NCBI GenBank assembly: GCA_035291605.1
Contig: DATDRS010000138.1
Coordinates: 1 to 14,958, forward strand
Source: DATDRS01 sp035291605
GTDB taxonomy: Bacteria; Chloroflexota; Anaerolineae; Anaerolineales; UBA6663
DNA length: 14,958 bases
Direction: 5' to 3'
Below are positions 8,309-14,958 of this stretch, piece after piece. Every line of letters starts with the position of its first letter. Position 1 is the stretch's first letter. Under the pieces are notes generated by a model. It was not told the origin of the DNA. It searched no databases and saw only the letters and a list, made by a program, of their open reading frames with translations. A program made the translations under genes and the position numbers.

Positions 8309-9304
8309 ATGACTCGCTACTTTATCGGCGTTGATGTAGGCGGGACGAAGACTCACGCGCTCATCGCGGACGAGACGGGCCGCGCGGTGGGATTTGGCCT
8401 CGGCGGTTCTGGTAACCCGAGCAGCGTGGGATATGACACGATGATGCGGCAAGCCATCCGTCCGGCTTTTGATCAGGCGCTGATGAGCGCCAAAATCGCT
8501 AAAGACCAGATCGCAGGCGCGGGGTTTGGCATTGCCGGGTACGACTGGCCCTCGCAGCGCGAGGCCAACTTGCGCGCGCTGGCGACGCTGGGCCTGAGCA
8601 CCCCGCTGGAAATTGTCAACGACACGGTGGTGGGGCTGCTCGCGGGCGCAGAGCAGGGATGGGGCGTGGCCGTGGTCGCGGGCACCGGCTGTAATTGCCG
8701 GGGCTGGGATGTGAATCGCCGCGAGGGCCGCGTGACCGGGTTGAGCGAATTTGGCGAGGCCTCCGGGGCCTGGCAGGTCGTCGAGCGAGCGTTGCAGGCC
8801 GTCTCGCGCGCGTGGTCTCTTCGTGGGCCTGGCACAAAGTTGTCCGAGGCGTTTCTCGCCCACACGGGCGCGCGAGACGTCGCCGACCTGCTGGAAGGCT
8901 TGTTCATGCAGCGCTATCGCCTGGATGCCGACGCCGCACCGCTCGTCTTTCGCGTCGCTGCCGCCGGGGATCAGGTTGCGGTTGACGCGATTCGCTGGGC
9001 CGGGCAGGAGTTGGGCAATCTCGCCGTCGGCGTCATCCGGCAGCTTGGCTTCGAGGCGCTCAGCTTCGACGTGATCCTCGTCGGCAGCCTGTTCGATGGC
9101 GGGTCGCTGCTCGTCGAGCCGATGCGCGAGGCGATTCACGCCGTTGCGCCCGGCGCGCGCCTCGTGCGCCTCACCGCACCCCCGGTGATTGGTGGCGTGC
9201 TGCTGGGGGTGGAGGTCGCGGGGATGAACCCCGTTGCCCTGCGTGACAATTTGATCGCCTCCACTAAGGAATTGTTGAATGGAACCGTGATGCGTAATGC
9301 GTGA
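8309..9304 (+). CDS. BadF/BadG/BcrA/BcrD-type ATPase, probable N-acetylglucosamine-like sugar kinase
   Basis: This 331-residue kinase of the ASKHA fold belongs to the group containing N-acetylglucosamine kinase (COG2971). The phosphate-1 loop is GVDVGGTKTHALIAD (residues 7-21), with Asp9 as the first metal/phosphate residue. Asp105 in VNDTVVGLL is the probable catalytic base region, and the adenosine-side block is VVAGTGCNCRGW (123-133), followed by LSEFGEASGAW. These features support ATP-dependent phosphorylation of an amino or N-acetylamino sugar, or of a related oligosaccharide. The ATG at 8309 has no Shine-Dalgarno sequence; a repeat lies in front of it. The last residues (VMRNA) are encoded by another heptamer repeat, suggesting that the repeat replaced the original end. 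The adjacent GH4 enzyme may need a phosphorylated substrate, which makes this kinase a likely functional partner. Confidence 0.9.
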   Translation: MTRYFIGVDVGGTKTHALIADETGRAVGFGLGGSGNPSSVGYDTMMRQAIRPAFDQALMSAKIAKDQIAGAGFGIAGYDWPSQREANLRALATLGLSTPLEIVNDTVVGLLAGAEQGWGVAVVAGTGCNCRGWDVNRREGRVTGLSEFGEASGAWQVVERALQAVSRAWSLRGPGTKLSEAFLAHTGARDVADLLEGLFMQRYRLDADAAPLVFRVAAAGDQVAVDAIRWAGQELGNLAVGVIRQLGFEALSFDVILVGSLFDGGSLLVEPMREAIHAVAPGARLVRLTAPPVIGGVLLGVEVAGMNPVALRDNLIASTKELLNGTVMRNA

Positions 9305-9323
9305 TGCGTCGTCTCGCGCATCA
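9287..9323 (+). repeat. Heptamer repeat plus small hairpin at the kinase/hydrolase junction
   Basis: Three near-identical units GTGATGC, GTAATGC and GTGATGC occupy 9287-9307. The third contains the TGA stop of the kinase (9302-9304). TGATGCG at 9302-9308 and CGCATCA at 9317-9323 form a seven-base-pair hairpin with an eight-base loop, followed by TCTTTTGCTCTT. The unit sequence differs from that of the heptamer repeat at 8264-8300, although the period is the same. Confidence 0.6.
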
Positions 9324-9338
9324 TCTTTTGCTCTTCCT

Positions 9339-10541
9339 ATGCCACTTGCCATCGGATACGTTCATCGGGTCATCACTCCTGCACTGGATCGCCCCGTCTA
9401 CCTGGCCGGGTTCGGCCAGAACCGCGTAGCGCAGAGCGTGCACGATGATCTGTACGTCCGCGCCCTCGCGCTGACTCTGGGCGAGACTCGCCTCGTGCTG
9501 ACTGCGCTCGATCTGTTGGGCCTGGCCCGCGCGCACTGCCTGGAAATCGAGCAGCGTGTGAACCAGACTTGGCCGCGCACGCGCGTCATTCTCGCCAGCA
9601 CGCACACCCATCACGGCCCCGACCCGATTGGCCTGTGGGGACCCGACCAGACGACCTCCGGCGTTGACCCGGCGTACATCAGCGCCGTGAAGGACCAAGC
9701 GGTATCCACCATCGTCGCGGCTTGCGGACAGACACAACCCGCCGATCTGCGCGCGGCCTCGGCGCGCGTTCCCGGCGTCGCCAAGAACGCCCGCGACCCT
9801 GAGATTGTGGACGATGAACTCACCGGCCTCCAGTTTTGTGCACCCGACACTGGCAAAGCCCTCGCCACGCTGCTGATCTTTCCCTGCCACCCCGAAGTGC
9901 TGTGGGAGCACAACCCGCACATCACGTCCGATTATCCGCACGTCCTGCGCCGTGAAATCGAGGCGGCGACCGGCGCGCCGTGCCTGTTTTTCTCCGGCGC
10001 GCTCGGCGGCATGATGACGCCCGACGTGAAAGAGCATTCATTTGACGAGGCCGAAGTGATGGGGAGGGCGCTGGCCCAGGCTGCGCTCAGGATGCTTGCG
10101 ACAGGGCCGGTTGAGCCGGTAGAGGCGCTGGCTCATTACCGCCGCGAATACGCTGTCCCAATGACGAACCCCTTGTTCCACCGGGCGATGGAGGCAGGTC
10201 TGTTGCCGAACACGATGACGACTGAGGGGGTCGTCCGCACTGAGGCGAATCTCTTGAAAATCGGCCCGGCGTGGCTGGCTGCTGTGCCGGGCGAGTTGCT
10301 GCCCAAACTTGGGCTGGAGCTAAAGGCCGATCTTGGCCGGGCGGGCGCGCGCGTGGCCGCCGTCATCGGACTGGCGAACGACGAGTTAGGCTACATCCTC
10401 CCGCCGGAGGTTTTCGCCTACCCGGAGAATCCGTTCGAGCCAGGCGATCACTACGAGGAGACCATGTCCATTGGCCCGGAGGCCGGGCCCAGGCTGATGG
10501 GCGCGATGCACTTCCTGATAGAAACCGCCGATGCACGCTGA
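9339..10541 (+). CDS. Neutral/alkaline ceramidase-like hydrolase (N-terminal-domain type)
   Basis: This 400-residue protein resembles the catalytic N-terminal domain of neutral/alkaline non-lysosomal ceramidases, zinc enzymes that cleave an N-acyl amide bond. Visible signatures are ASTHTHHGPD (86-95), with His89, His91 and His92; LIFPCHPEVL (179-188), with His184; DYPHVLRREIE (198-208); and FFSGALGGMMTPDV (217-230). True ceramidases are about 650-700 residues with an extra C-terminal domain and are secreted. This protein is shorter and has no signal peptide, so it is probably a cytoplasmic hydrolase of another amide. The frame opens at 9297, but the first residues there are repeat-encoded; the ATG at 9339 starts the conserved sequence. 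No Shine-Dalgarno sequence is visible. The C-terminal ADAR is encoded by a period-10 repeat. Linkage to the deacetylase and kinase suggests an N-acyl amino sugar substrate. Confidence 0.82.
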   Translation: MPLAIGYVHRVITPALDRPVYLAGFGQNRVAQSVHDDLYVRALALTLGETRLVLTALDLLGLARAHCLEIEQRVNQTWPRTRVILASTHTHHGPDPIGLWGPDQTTSGVDPAYISAVKDQAVSTIVAACGQTQPADLRAASARVPGVAKNARDPEIVDDELTGLQFCAPDTGKALATLLIFPCHPEVLWEHNPHITSDYPHVLRREIEAATGAPCLFFSGALGGMMTPDVKEHSFDEAEVMGRALAQAALRMLATGPVEPVEALAHYRREYAVPMTNPLFHRAMEAGLLPNTMTTEGVVRTEANLLKIGPAWLAAVPGELLPKLGLELKADLGRAGARVAAVIGLANDELGYILPPEVFAYPENPFEPGDHYEETMSIGPEAGPRLMGAMHFLIETADAR

Positions 10542-10553
10542 TGAACGCAGATA
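10530..10553 (+). repeat. Period-10 junction repeat covering the stop of the ceramidase-like gene
   Basis: GATGCACGCT (10530-10539) and GATGAACGCA (10540-10549) are followed by GATA. The TGA stop at 10539-10541 lies across the unit boundary. The sequence looks like the 'gatgaacgcagat' kind of dispersed short repeat seen between genes in several bacterial phyla. The rest of the 61-base gap holds only the AAAGGAG Shine-Dalgarno sequence of the next gene. Confidence 0.5.
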
Positions 10554-10602
10554 CGTCTCATCTACAACTCGGCATTGATCTGTGTGTAAAGGAGCCTCCC
10601 TC

Positions 10603-11841
10603 ATGACCACCCTCGCGATCCTCGGCGGGCAACCTGCCCGCACCCAACCCTATCCCGCGTGGCCGGTTTTTGATGACCGCGATGTCGCCGCCGTGACCGC
10701 CGTCATCAAATCCGGGCAGTGGGGCGGCTATCCCTATCCCGGCCCGCAGACGGCGGAGTTTGCCAGGCGCTTCGCCGAGCTTCAGGGCGGTGGCTATGCC
10801 GTGCCGATGGCGAACGGCACGGTCACGATGGAAGTTGCGCTGCGCGCGGCGAACATTGGCTGGGGCGACGAAGTGATCGTCCCCGGCTACACCTTCCAGG
10901 CGACGGCCGCCGCACCCATGGCCGCCGGGGCCATCCCGGTGATCGTGGACATTGACCCCGAGACCTACTGCATTGACCCCAAAGCCGTCGAAAAGGCAAT
11001 CACGCCCCGGACGAGGGCCGTCATCGTCGTGCACCTCGGCGCGCAGATGGCCGATATGGACGCGATCATGGAAATCGCCGAGAAACATAACCTTGTCGTC
11101 GTCGAAGACTGCGCGCACGCGCATGGCGCGAAGTGGCGGGGGCGCGGGGCGGGGACCATCGGCCATTTCGGCTCGTTCAGCCTGCAATCGTCGAAGAGCC
11201 TCACGACCGGCGAGGGCGGGATTCTGCTGTGCCGCACACCCGAGCTTGCCGCGCGGGTGGCGAGCATCATTGACTGCGGCCGTCCCCACGCAGAGGGCGA
11301 GGGCGTCACCATGGGCGCGAACTACCGCATGACCGAGCTTCAGGCTGCGCTCGGCAACGTGGCCATTGAGCGCTTCCCCGAGCAAGCCCGGCAGCGGGAA
11401 GAGATGGCCGGCTATCTCGAGGAGAGCCTGAGCGAGATCCCCGGCGTTCGCCTGCTCAAGCGCGACCTGCGGCATACGACGCGCTCGTTTTATCGCTATA
11501 TTTTTGCGCTTAATCCGGGTGAGTTCGGCGCCGAGCACGCCGAAGTGTGCGCCGCGCTGGAGGCCGAGGGCATCCCGTGCTGGACGGGCTACGAGGCGAT
11601 GCACCACTACGAACTCTTCCAGCCGCGGCTCTCGAAACTGCCGGTCCCCAGCGCTTTCCCCGAGCGCTTCCAGTTCGACCAGATGCGCCTGCCGGAGGCC
11701 GAGCAGGCCTGCCAGCGCGAGGCGGTCTGGCTGGACGAGTGCATCTTCCGCGCCGGCCGCGAAGGCGTGGACGACGTGGTCGCTGCGCTCAAGAAAATCC
11801 AGGCCGCCGCCGTCGAGCTCAAACGGCAAGAGCCGGGGTAA
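10603..11841 (+). CDS. DegT/DnrJ/EryC1 family PLP-dependent aminotransferase
   Basis: This 412-residue fold-type I aminotransferase acts on keto-sugars or keto-cyclitols. Substrate and cofactor motifs include the N-terminal LGGQPARTQPYPAWP, MANGTVTMEVALRAANIGWG (69-88), the cofactor Asp169 in VVVEDCAHAHG, and the Schiff-base Lys198 in FSLQSSKSLTTGEGG. GANYRMTELQAALG is the usual later block. The opening resembles the inosose aminotransferase/AHBA-synthase side of the family more than the sugar-nucleotide side, but this is a weak impression. AAAGGAG at 10588-10594 sits eight bases before the ATG. Family members normally make amino sugars; in a transport and glycosidase cluster the enzyme may instead run towards the keto-sugar, together with the Gfo/Idh/MocA enzyme. 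Its TAA stop (11839-11841) directly abuts the stop of the convergent glycosidase gene. Confidence 0.93.
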   Translation: MTTLAILGGQPARTQPYPAWPVFDDRDVAAVTAVIKSGQWGGYPYPGPQTAEFARRFAELQGGGYAVPMANGTVTMEVALRAANIGWGDEVIVPGYTFQATAAAPMAAGAIPVIVDIDPETYCIDPKAVEKAITPRTRAVIVVHLGAQMADMDAIMEIAEKHNLVVVEDCAHAHGAKWRGRGAGTIGHFGSFSLQSSKSLTTGEGGILLCRTPELAARVASIIDCGRPHAEGEGVTMGANYRMTELQAALGNVAIERFPEQARQREEMAGYLEESLSEIPGVRLLKRDLRHTTRSFYRYIFALNPGEFGAEHAEVCAALEAEGIPCWTGYEAMHHYELFQPRLSKLPVPSAFPERFQFDQMRLPEAEQACQREAVWLDECIFRAGREGVDDVVAALKKIQAAAVELKRQEPG

Positions 11842-14739
11842 CTATGCAGCCATCCCCAACAGCGCCGCCAACATCCACGCCCCGGTCGGATTCGTGTCAA
11901 ACGTGCCGGGCTGCTGTCCCAACCCACCCTCGAACCTGAGCGTGCTCACGAACATTCTCCCCCGGCCAAATCTCACCTCGACCAGATATTCAGCCCACGT
12001 CATCTTGCGCGCGTCGAAGCGCCGCCAGGTAGGGAGGCATTGCGCCTCTTTCCCAAGCAGCGCTGAGAGAGCCGGGCCGTCAATCGCGAAATCGGCGGCG
12101 ATGCTGAAGAAGCGCATATCGGCATAGCCCGCGTGCGGCACGTGTTCCCAGAAAGCGTGTGGCTGGAAGACATGGATGGCCTCGCGCCAGAAGGGGAGCG
12201 AGCGGGTATAGCGGGCGTCTGCCTGCATTTGCCACAGGACTGCAGAAGCGCCTCCCCTGACCAGCGTCAGCAGTTCATCGGTCAACTCGGTGGCTAAAAT
12301 CGGCGTCCCGCCGCGGCGGTCAGCCAGGCTGACGATCTTCACCTCAGGATCTATCTTGTGCAGCGCCTGGCGGTGAAGGTACGGCGCAGTGACGGCGACG
12401 GTTGACGGCAGGCGCGGTCTCGGGGTGACCCACAGGCGCCATATATTGCGTATCCCGCCCGCCTCGGCTGAATGCCTGACGAAGGAGACGATAGGAGTAT
12501 CTTGAGGGTGAGCAGGCGTCATATCTGTGATGCTCGCGCTCAACACAAGTTCCATTGGCCTGGGCTTTGTCAAGTGTGGCATCCGCACATTGAGCGTCAT
12601 CAATTCGCCGACCTCCCCTCCGGGCAAGCCGCCGATCTCTTGCGCCCCGCCGGCGATCTGGTGGCCGCTCTTGTCCGTCAATTGCCACCTGAGTTGTCCA
12701 TGCACGATGGTTTCACCCCCATTGGAAAGAATGAGATGGATTTCGGCCGGCTCTCCCTCGCGCCACGTAAACGGGTCTTTGTGCGCCGGGCGGTCGCCGC
12801 CCACCCACTGGCGGCGGCGCTCGCGGTCAATCGTCAAGACGCGCTCGGCGTTGAACTGCCGCCATTCGTCGGACGAGAACTTGAGATTGCCGAAGTCGTC
12901 CACCACGCCCGAGGTCGTGATCGGCGTGTCCGTCCAGCCTGTGACCACATAGCCGCCCGTCGCGCTGTTCGTGCGCACCTGCTCGACGATGAATTTGCGG
13001 ATGGCCGTCGCCTGGTGGCGGGCGATGCGCGTCAATTCAGCTGCGCTGTCCTTCACCCCGGCCTCGTTCAGCAGACGCTTGTAATCGCGCATGGCGAGGA
13101 AATCATCCCGGTCGAGGGCGACCTTTTCGTGCAGCCACCATGGTTCCATGGCTTCCCTGGATATCCGTGTTTTTAGGATGCCGCTCGGCATTCCTAGTAT
13201 GGCCGTAAAGACTTTTCCGTAGGGCTTGAAATATAGATGACGTTCATCAACGGTAAGCTGGCTTGGCTTGTCCTCCCTTCTTTTGAGTGATCCAATGGCA
13301 TATGGTCTTAGCCGTTCAAAGTTTCGGAGGGTGTCCGCGTCGCAGAACTCGCCGTAAATCCACGGTTTGTCCGGCCGGTAAGCGCGGCTGAAGTGCTGGA
13401 CGAGCGGTTGGAAGAAGTGCGGGTCGGTGTAAAAGTGATAGTCGTAGAAGTCGCTGAACGAGGTCGCCACGCCCCCGTAGGCCTCGGCGGAGCCGCTGTT
13501 GTCGCAGATCAGCGCGTTTGGGAACCACTCGCGGGCCAGGGCATGTAGTTCCTGCAAAAACCCCGCGTCCGCCTCGGCATTGAGTTCACATCCCAAACTG
13601 ACGATAGCGATGGATGGGTGATGGTGCACGCTGCGGAAAATATCACGGTACTCGCGCAGGGCCAACTCTCGAAACTCTGGCGTGACGCGCGGCAGCCACA
13701 TGGGCATTTCCAGCCATACCAACATGCCCTCCCGATCCATTATCTGAAAGGTATGTTCATCCGGCACGAACAGGCAAAATTTGACCATGTTAAAGCCCAA
13801 TGATTGAGCCTTGGCGAGGTTGTCCCCTACGACTGTGGACGAGTTGGGATAGATATCCCTGGCATCCCAGCCCCAATCCAGGATGCCGCGCAGATGCAGG
13901 GGCTTGGAGTTCAAGGTCGTTCTGCCATCCATGACGGCGATATCCCGAAACGCGATTGGTCTGTGTACGTGCGCCAACTCTTCACCGCCATCGGTGAGCG
14001 AGGCCTCGGCCAGGTATAACGGCGACCCTGCGCTGCCTTCCCATGGGGATATGCCTGCTACTTCAAGGTGGGCGGTGAAGGAACTGCCCTCTAAATTCAC
14101 TTGTCCTCGGGCGAGGCCCAGGAGCACGGAGCCAGAGTTATCAAGACGCGTGATTTGGACGGTGACATCAGGCGCTCGTGCTTGGCCCCAAATGGCAAAG
14201 CGGCCCTGAATGTCTACCTCGCCGTTGCCGGTCGTGCGGATGCGCAGACTCTGGAAAGCTGCTTTTGAGAGCGTGCGCAGAGAAATTGACTGCCAGATGC
14301 CGCCGAACGTCGTGCACACATCAGGCAGGAACCCGGCCAGCGACTCGCGCAGCGGAAAACGCCTCCCTGGCTTCCACACCTCGATCTCGATGGCGTTTTC
14401 ACCGGGGCGGACGAACGGAGTCAGGTCAACCTGAAACGGCGACCACATCCCGCGATGACGCCCGGCTGTGTGACCGTTGATGCGGACCGTCGCATCGAAG
14501 CTGATCGCATCCGCTTCGAGCAAAATCCGCTTGTCCCTCCACTCGTCGGGCAGCGTGAAGGAGCGCGTGAAAAACGCCGGGCCATCGGTAATTTTGTCGG
14601 CGGTGTAAGTCTCCCACGCGCACGGGACACTGATCAGGATTGGCGGCGTGTCTCCGAGCCGGAACTCCCATTCGCCGTTGAGCGACAGCCAGTCGGATAG
14701 GATGTTTTCCAGGAAGATGGTAGAGTCTATCATCGGCAT
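11842..14739 (-). CDS. Glycoside hydrolase family 2-type enzyme with C-terminal extra domain
   Basis: This 965-residue protein has the GH2 order of a sugar-binding jelly-roll (about 15-155, from LSLNGEWEFRLGD to FGGIWQSISLR), an Ig-like domain (about 160-265) and a TIM barrel (about 270-600, beginning after RTTLNSKPLHLRGILDWGWD). The predicted acid/base is Glu385 in SLGCELN and the nucleophile is Glu464 in IYGEFCD. Cys384 stands where the clan usually has Asn. A beta-rich region (about 660-780) and a further alpha/beta domain (about 790-965) follow; the latter contains ATELTDELLTLVRGGASAVL and GRGRMFVSTLRF and is perhaps amidotransferase-like. No signal peptide is seen, so it acts in the cytoplasm, probably on the imported substrate. 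The ATG at 14739 has GGGAG upstream; Met3 (14733) is an alternative start. It is the only complete gene on this strand. Linkage specificity (galactoside, glucuronide, mannoside or amino-sugar) is not readable. Confidence 0.9.
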   Translation of the reverse strand: MPMIDSTIFLENILSDWLSLNGEWEFRLGDTPPILISVPCAWETYTADKITDGPAFFTRSFTLPDEWRDKRILLEADAISFDATVRINGHTAGRHRGMWSPFQVDLTPFVRPGENAIEIEVWKPGRRFPLRESLAGFLPDVCTTFGGIWQSISLRTLSKAAFQSLRIRTTGNGEVDIQGRFAIWGQARAPDVTVQITRLDNSGSVLLGLARGQVNLEGSSFTAHLEVAGISPWEGSAGSPLYLAEASLTDGGEELAHVHRPIAFRDIAVMDGRTTLNSKPLHLRGILDWGWDARDIYPNSSTVVGDNLAKAQSLGFNMVKFCLFVPDEHTFQIMDREGMLVWLEMPMWLPRVTPEFRELALREYRDIFRSVHHHPSIAIVSLGCELNAEADAGFLQELHALAREWFPNALICDNSGSAEAYGGVATSFSDFYDYHFYTDPHFFQPLVQHFSRAYRPDKPWIYGEFCDADTLRNFERLRPYAIGSLKRREDKPSQLTVDERHLYFKPYGKVFTAILGMPSGILKTRISREAMEPWWLHEKVALDRDDFLAMRDYKRLLNEAGVKDSAAELTRIARHQATAIRKFIVEQVRTNSATGGYVVTGWTDTPITTSGVVDDFGNLKFSSDEWRQFNAERVLTIDRERRRQWVGGDRPAHKDPFTWREGEPAEIHLILSNGGETIVHGQLRWQLTDKSGHQIAGGAQEIGGLPGGEVGELMTLNVRMPHLTKPRPMELVLSASITDMTPAHPQDTPIVSFVRHSAEAGGIRNIWRLWVTPRPRLPSTVAVTAPYLHRQALHKIDPEVKIVSLADRRGGTPILATELTDELLTLVRGGASAVLWQMQADARYTRSLPFWREAIHVFQPHAFWEHVPHAGYADMRFFSIAADFAIDGPALSALLGKEAQCLPTWRRFDARKMTWAEYLVEVRFGRGRMFVSTLRFEGGLGQQPGTFDTNPTGAWMLAALLGMAA

Positions 14740-14958
14740 GGATTTTACTCCCGAAACCGCACTGGCTTATGCCCGGTCGCTCGCACGCCCTCGCCGGACC
14801 GGCTCAGGCGAGGACGAAGCCGTGGCGCGTGAGATCGCTGCCCGGCTCGAGCAATTTGGCTATCGGGTGGACTGGCAGGCTTTTGGATTCTCCACCGCCT
14901 TCAATACGGCCATCACGCTAGAGATATTCATCGGGCAGTTACTAGTACTCCTCGCCCT
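14738..14958 (+). CDS. M28-family peptidase-like protein, N-terminal part (runs off right edge)
   Basis: The frame is open for 73 complete codons to the window edge. It starts MDFTPETALAYARSLARPRR and continues through GEDEAVAREIAARLEQFGYRV and DWQAFGFSTAF into a hydrophobic stretch at about residues 57-73 that is probably a membrane helix. The order 'amphipathic N-terminus with RxTGS, then helix EAVAREIAARLEQFGYRV' resembles the start of M28-type zinc aminopeptidases (HPRKTGS-like, then a pro-region), here in a membrane-attached version. The catalytic metal residues would lie beyond the edge, so the call is tentative. The ATG at 14738 overlaps the GH2 start on the other strand; an in-frame ATG at 14717 with AGGA just upstream is an alternative. 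No link to sugar catabolism is apparent. Confidence 0.6.
   Translation, partial: MDFTPETALAYARSLARPRRTGSGEDEAVAREIAARLEQFGYRVDWQAFGFSTAFNTAITLEIFIGQLLVLLA

Noticed and set aside
8264..9323. CRISPR-like reading of the short repeats
   Set aside because: Units are 7 bases, directly adjacent with no spacers, and no cas genes are present.
9297..9338. Earlier start for the ceramidase-like gene at 9297
   Set aside because: The 14 extra residues are partly encoded by the heptamer repeat and are unlike the family; the ATG at 9339 begins the conserved sequence.
8300..9352. Minus-strand open frame of 350 codons opposite the kinase
   Set aside because: It is the complement of a well-supported kinase gene; the product has no domain-like pattern.
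10558..11829. Minus-strand open frame of 423 codons opposite the aminotransferase
   Set aside because: It is the complement of a complete PLP-aminotransferase gene with all catalytic motifs; it is long only because stop codons are rare at high GC.
11830..11890. Possible terminator hairpin (GGGG at 11835-11838 with CCCC at 11855-11858) at the convergent junction
   Set aside because: The stem is only four pairs with a 16-base loop and no T-run on either strand.
12472..13176. Plus-strand open frame of 234 codons inside the GH2 gene
   Set aside because: It is antisense to the GH2 barrel and C-terminal region; no ribosome-binding site or conserved motif.

Overview
The window is GC-rich and gene-dense. 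It reads as one carbohydrate-catabolism locus from a free-living heterotrophic bacterium. Several traits point to Chloroflexota, in the style of Anaerolineae or Caldilineae: lipoproteins with Pro/Thr/Ala-rich linkers after the lipidated Cys, a CUT1 sugar ABC importer without its own ATPase, LacI control, and short-period simple repeats in gene junctions. This assignment is an inference from style; no marker gene is present.

Layout. Bases 1-255 (minus) hold the start of a predicted lipoprotein gene that runs off the left edge. Bases 256-405 are a divergent intergenic region with a sigma70-like promoter and two adjoining LacI-type operators. Ten plus-strand genes follow from 406 to 11841: LacI regulator, sugar-binding lipoprotein, two ABC permeases, PIG-L-type deacetylase, Gfo/Idh/MocA oxidoreductase, GH4 glycosidase, BadF/BadG-type sugar kinase, a short neutral-ceramidase-like hydrolase and a DegT/DnrJ/EryC1 PLP aminotransferase. 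A 965-residue GH2-type glycosidase runs on the minus strand from 14739 to 11842, convergent with the aminotransferase; the two stop codons abut. At the right edge an M28-peptidase-like gene begins on the plus strand, with its start codon overlapping the GH2 start codon.

How the genes could work together (inference). The LacI protein senses an imported sugar. The lipoprotein and permeases bring in an oligosaccharide or glycoside, energised by an ATPase encoded elsewhere. Cytoplasmic GH4 and GH2 enzymes cleave it, and the kinase phosphorylates the substrate or a released sugar. Two unrelated amide-hydrolase families (PIG-L, ceramidase-like), an aminotransferase and an NAD(P)-dependent sugar dehydrogenase suggest that the substrate carries an acylated amino group. 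The most interesting possibility is an oligosaccharide catabolic route in which an amino sugar is deacylated and then handled by the DegT/Gfo-Idh pair, normally known from amino-sugar synthesis. No single gene is novel as a family; the combination is what deserves testing.

Other notable points: four distinct short-period repeats or hairpins sit at gene junctions, and three of them supply or surround the stop codon of the gene before them. The GH2 enzyme has Cys-Glu where clan GH-A enzymes usually have Asn-Glu.
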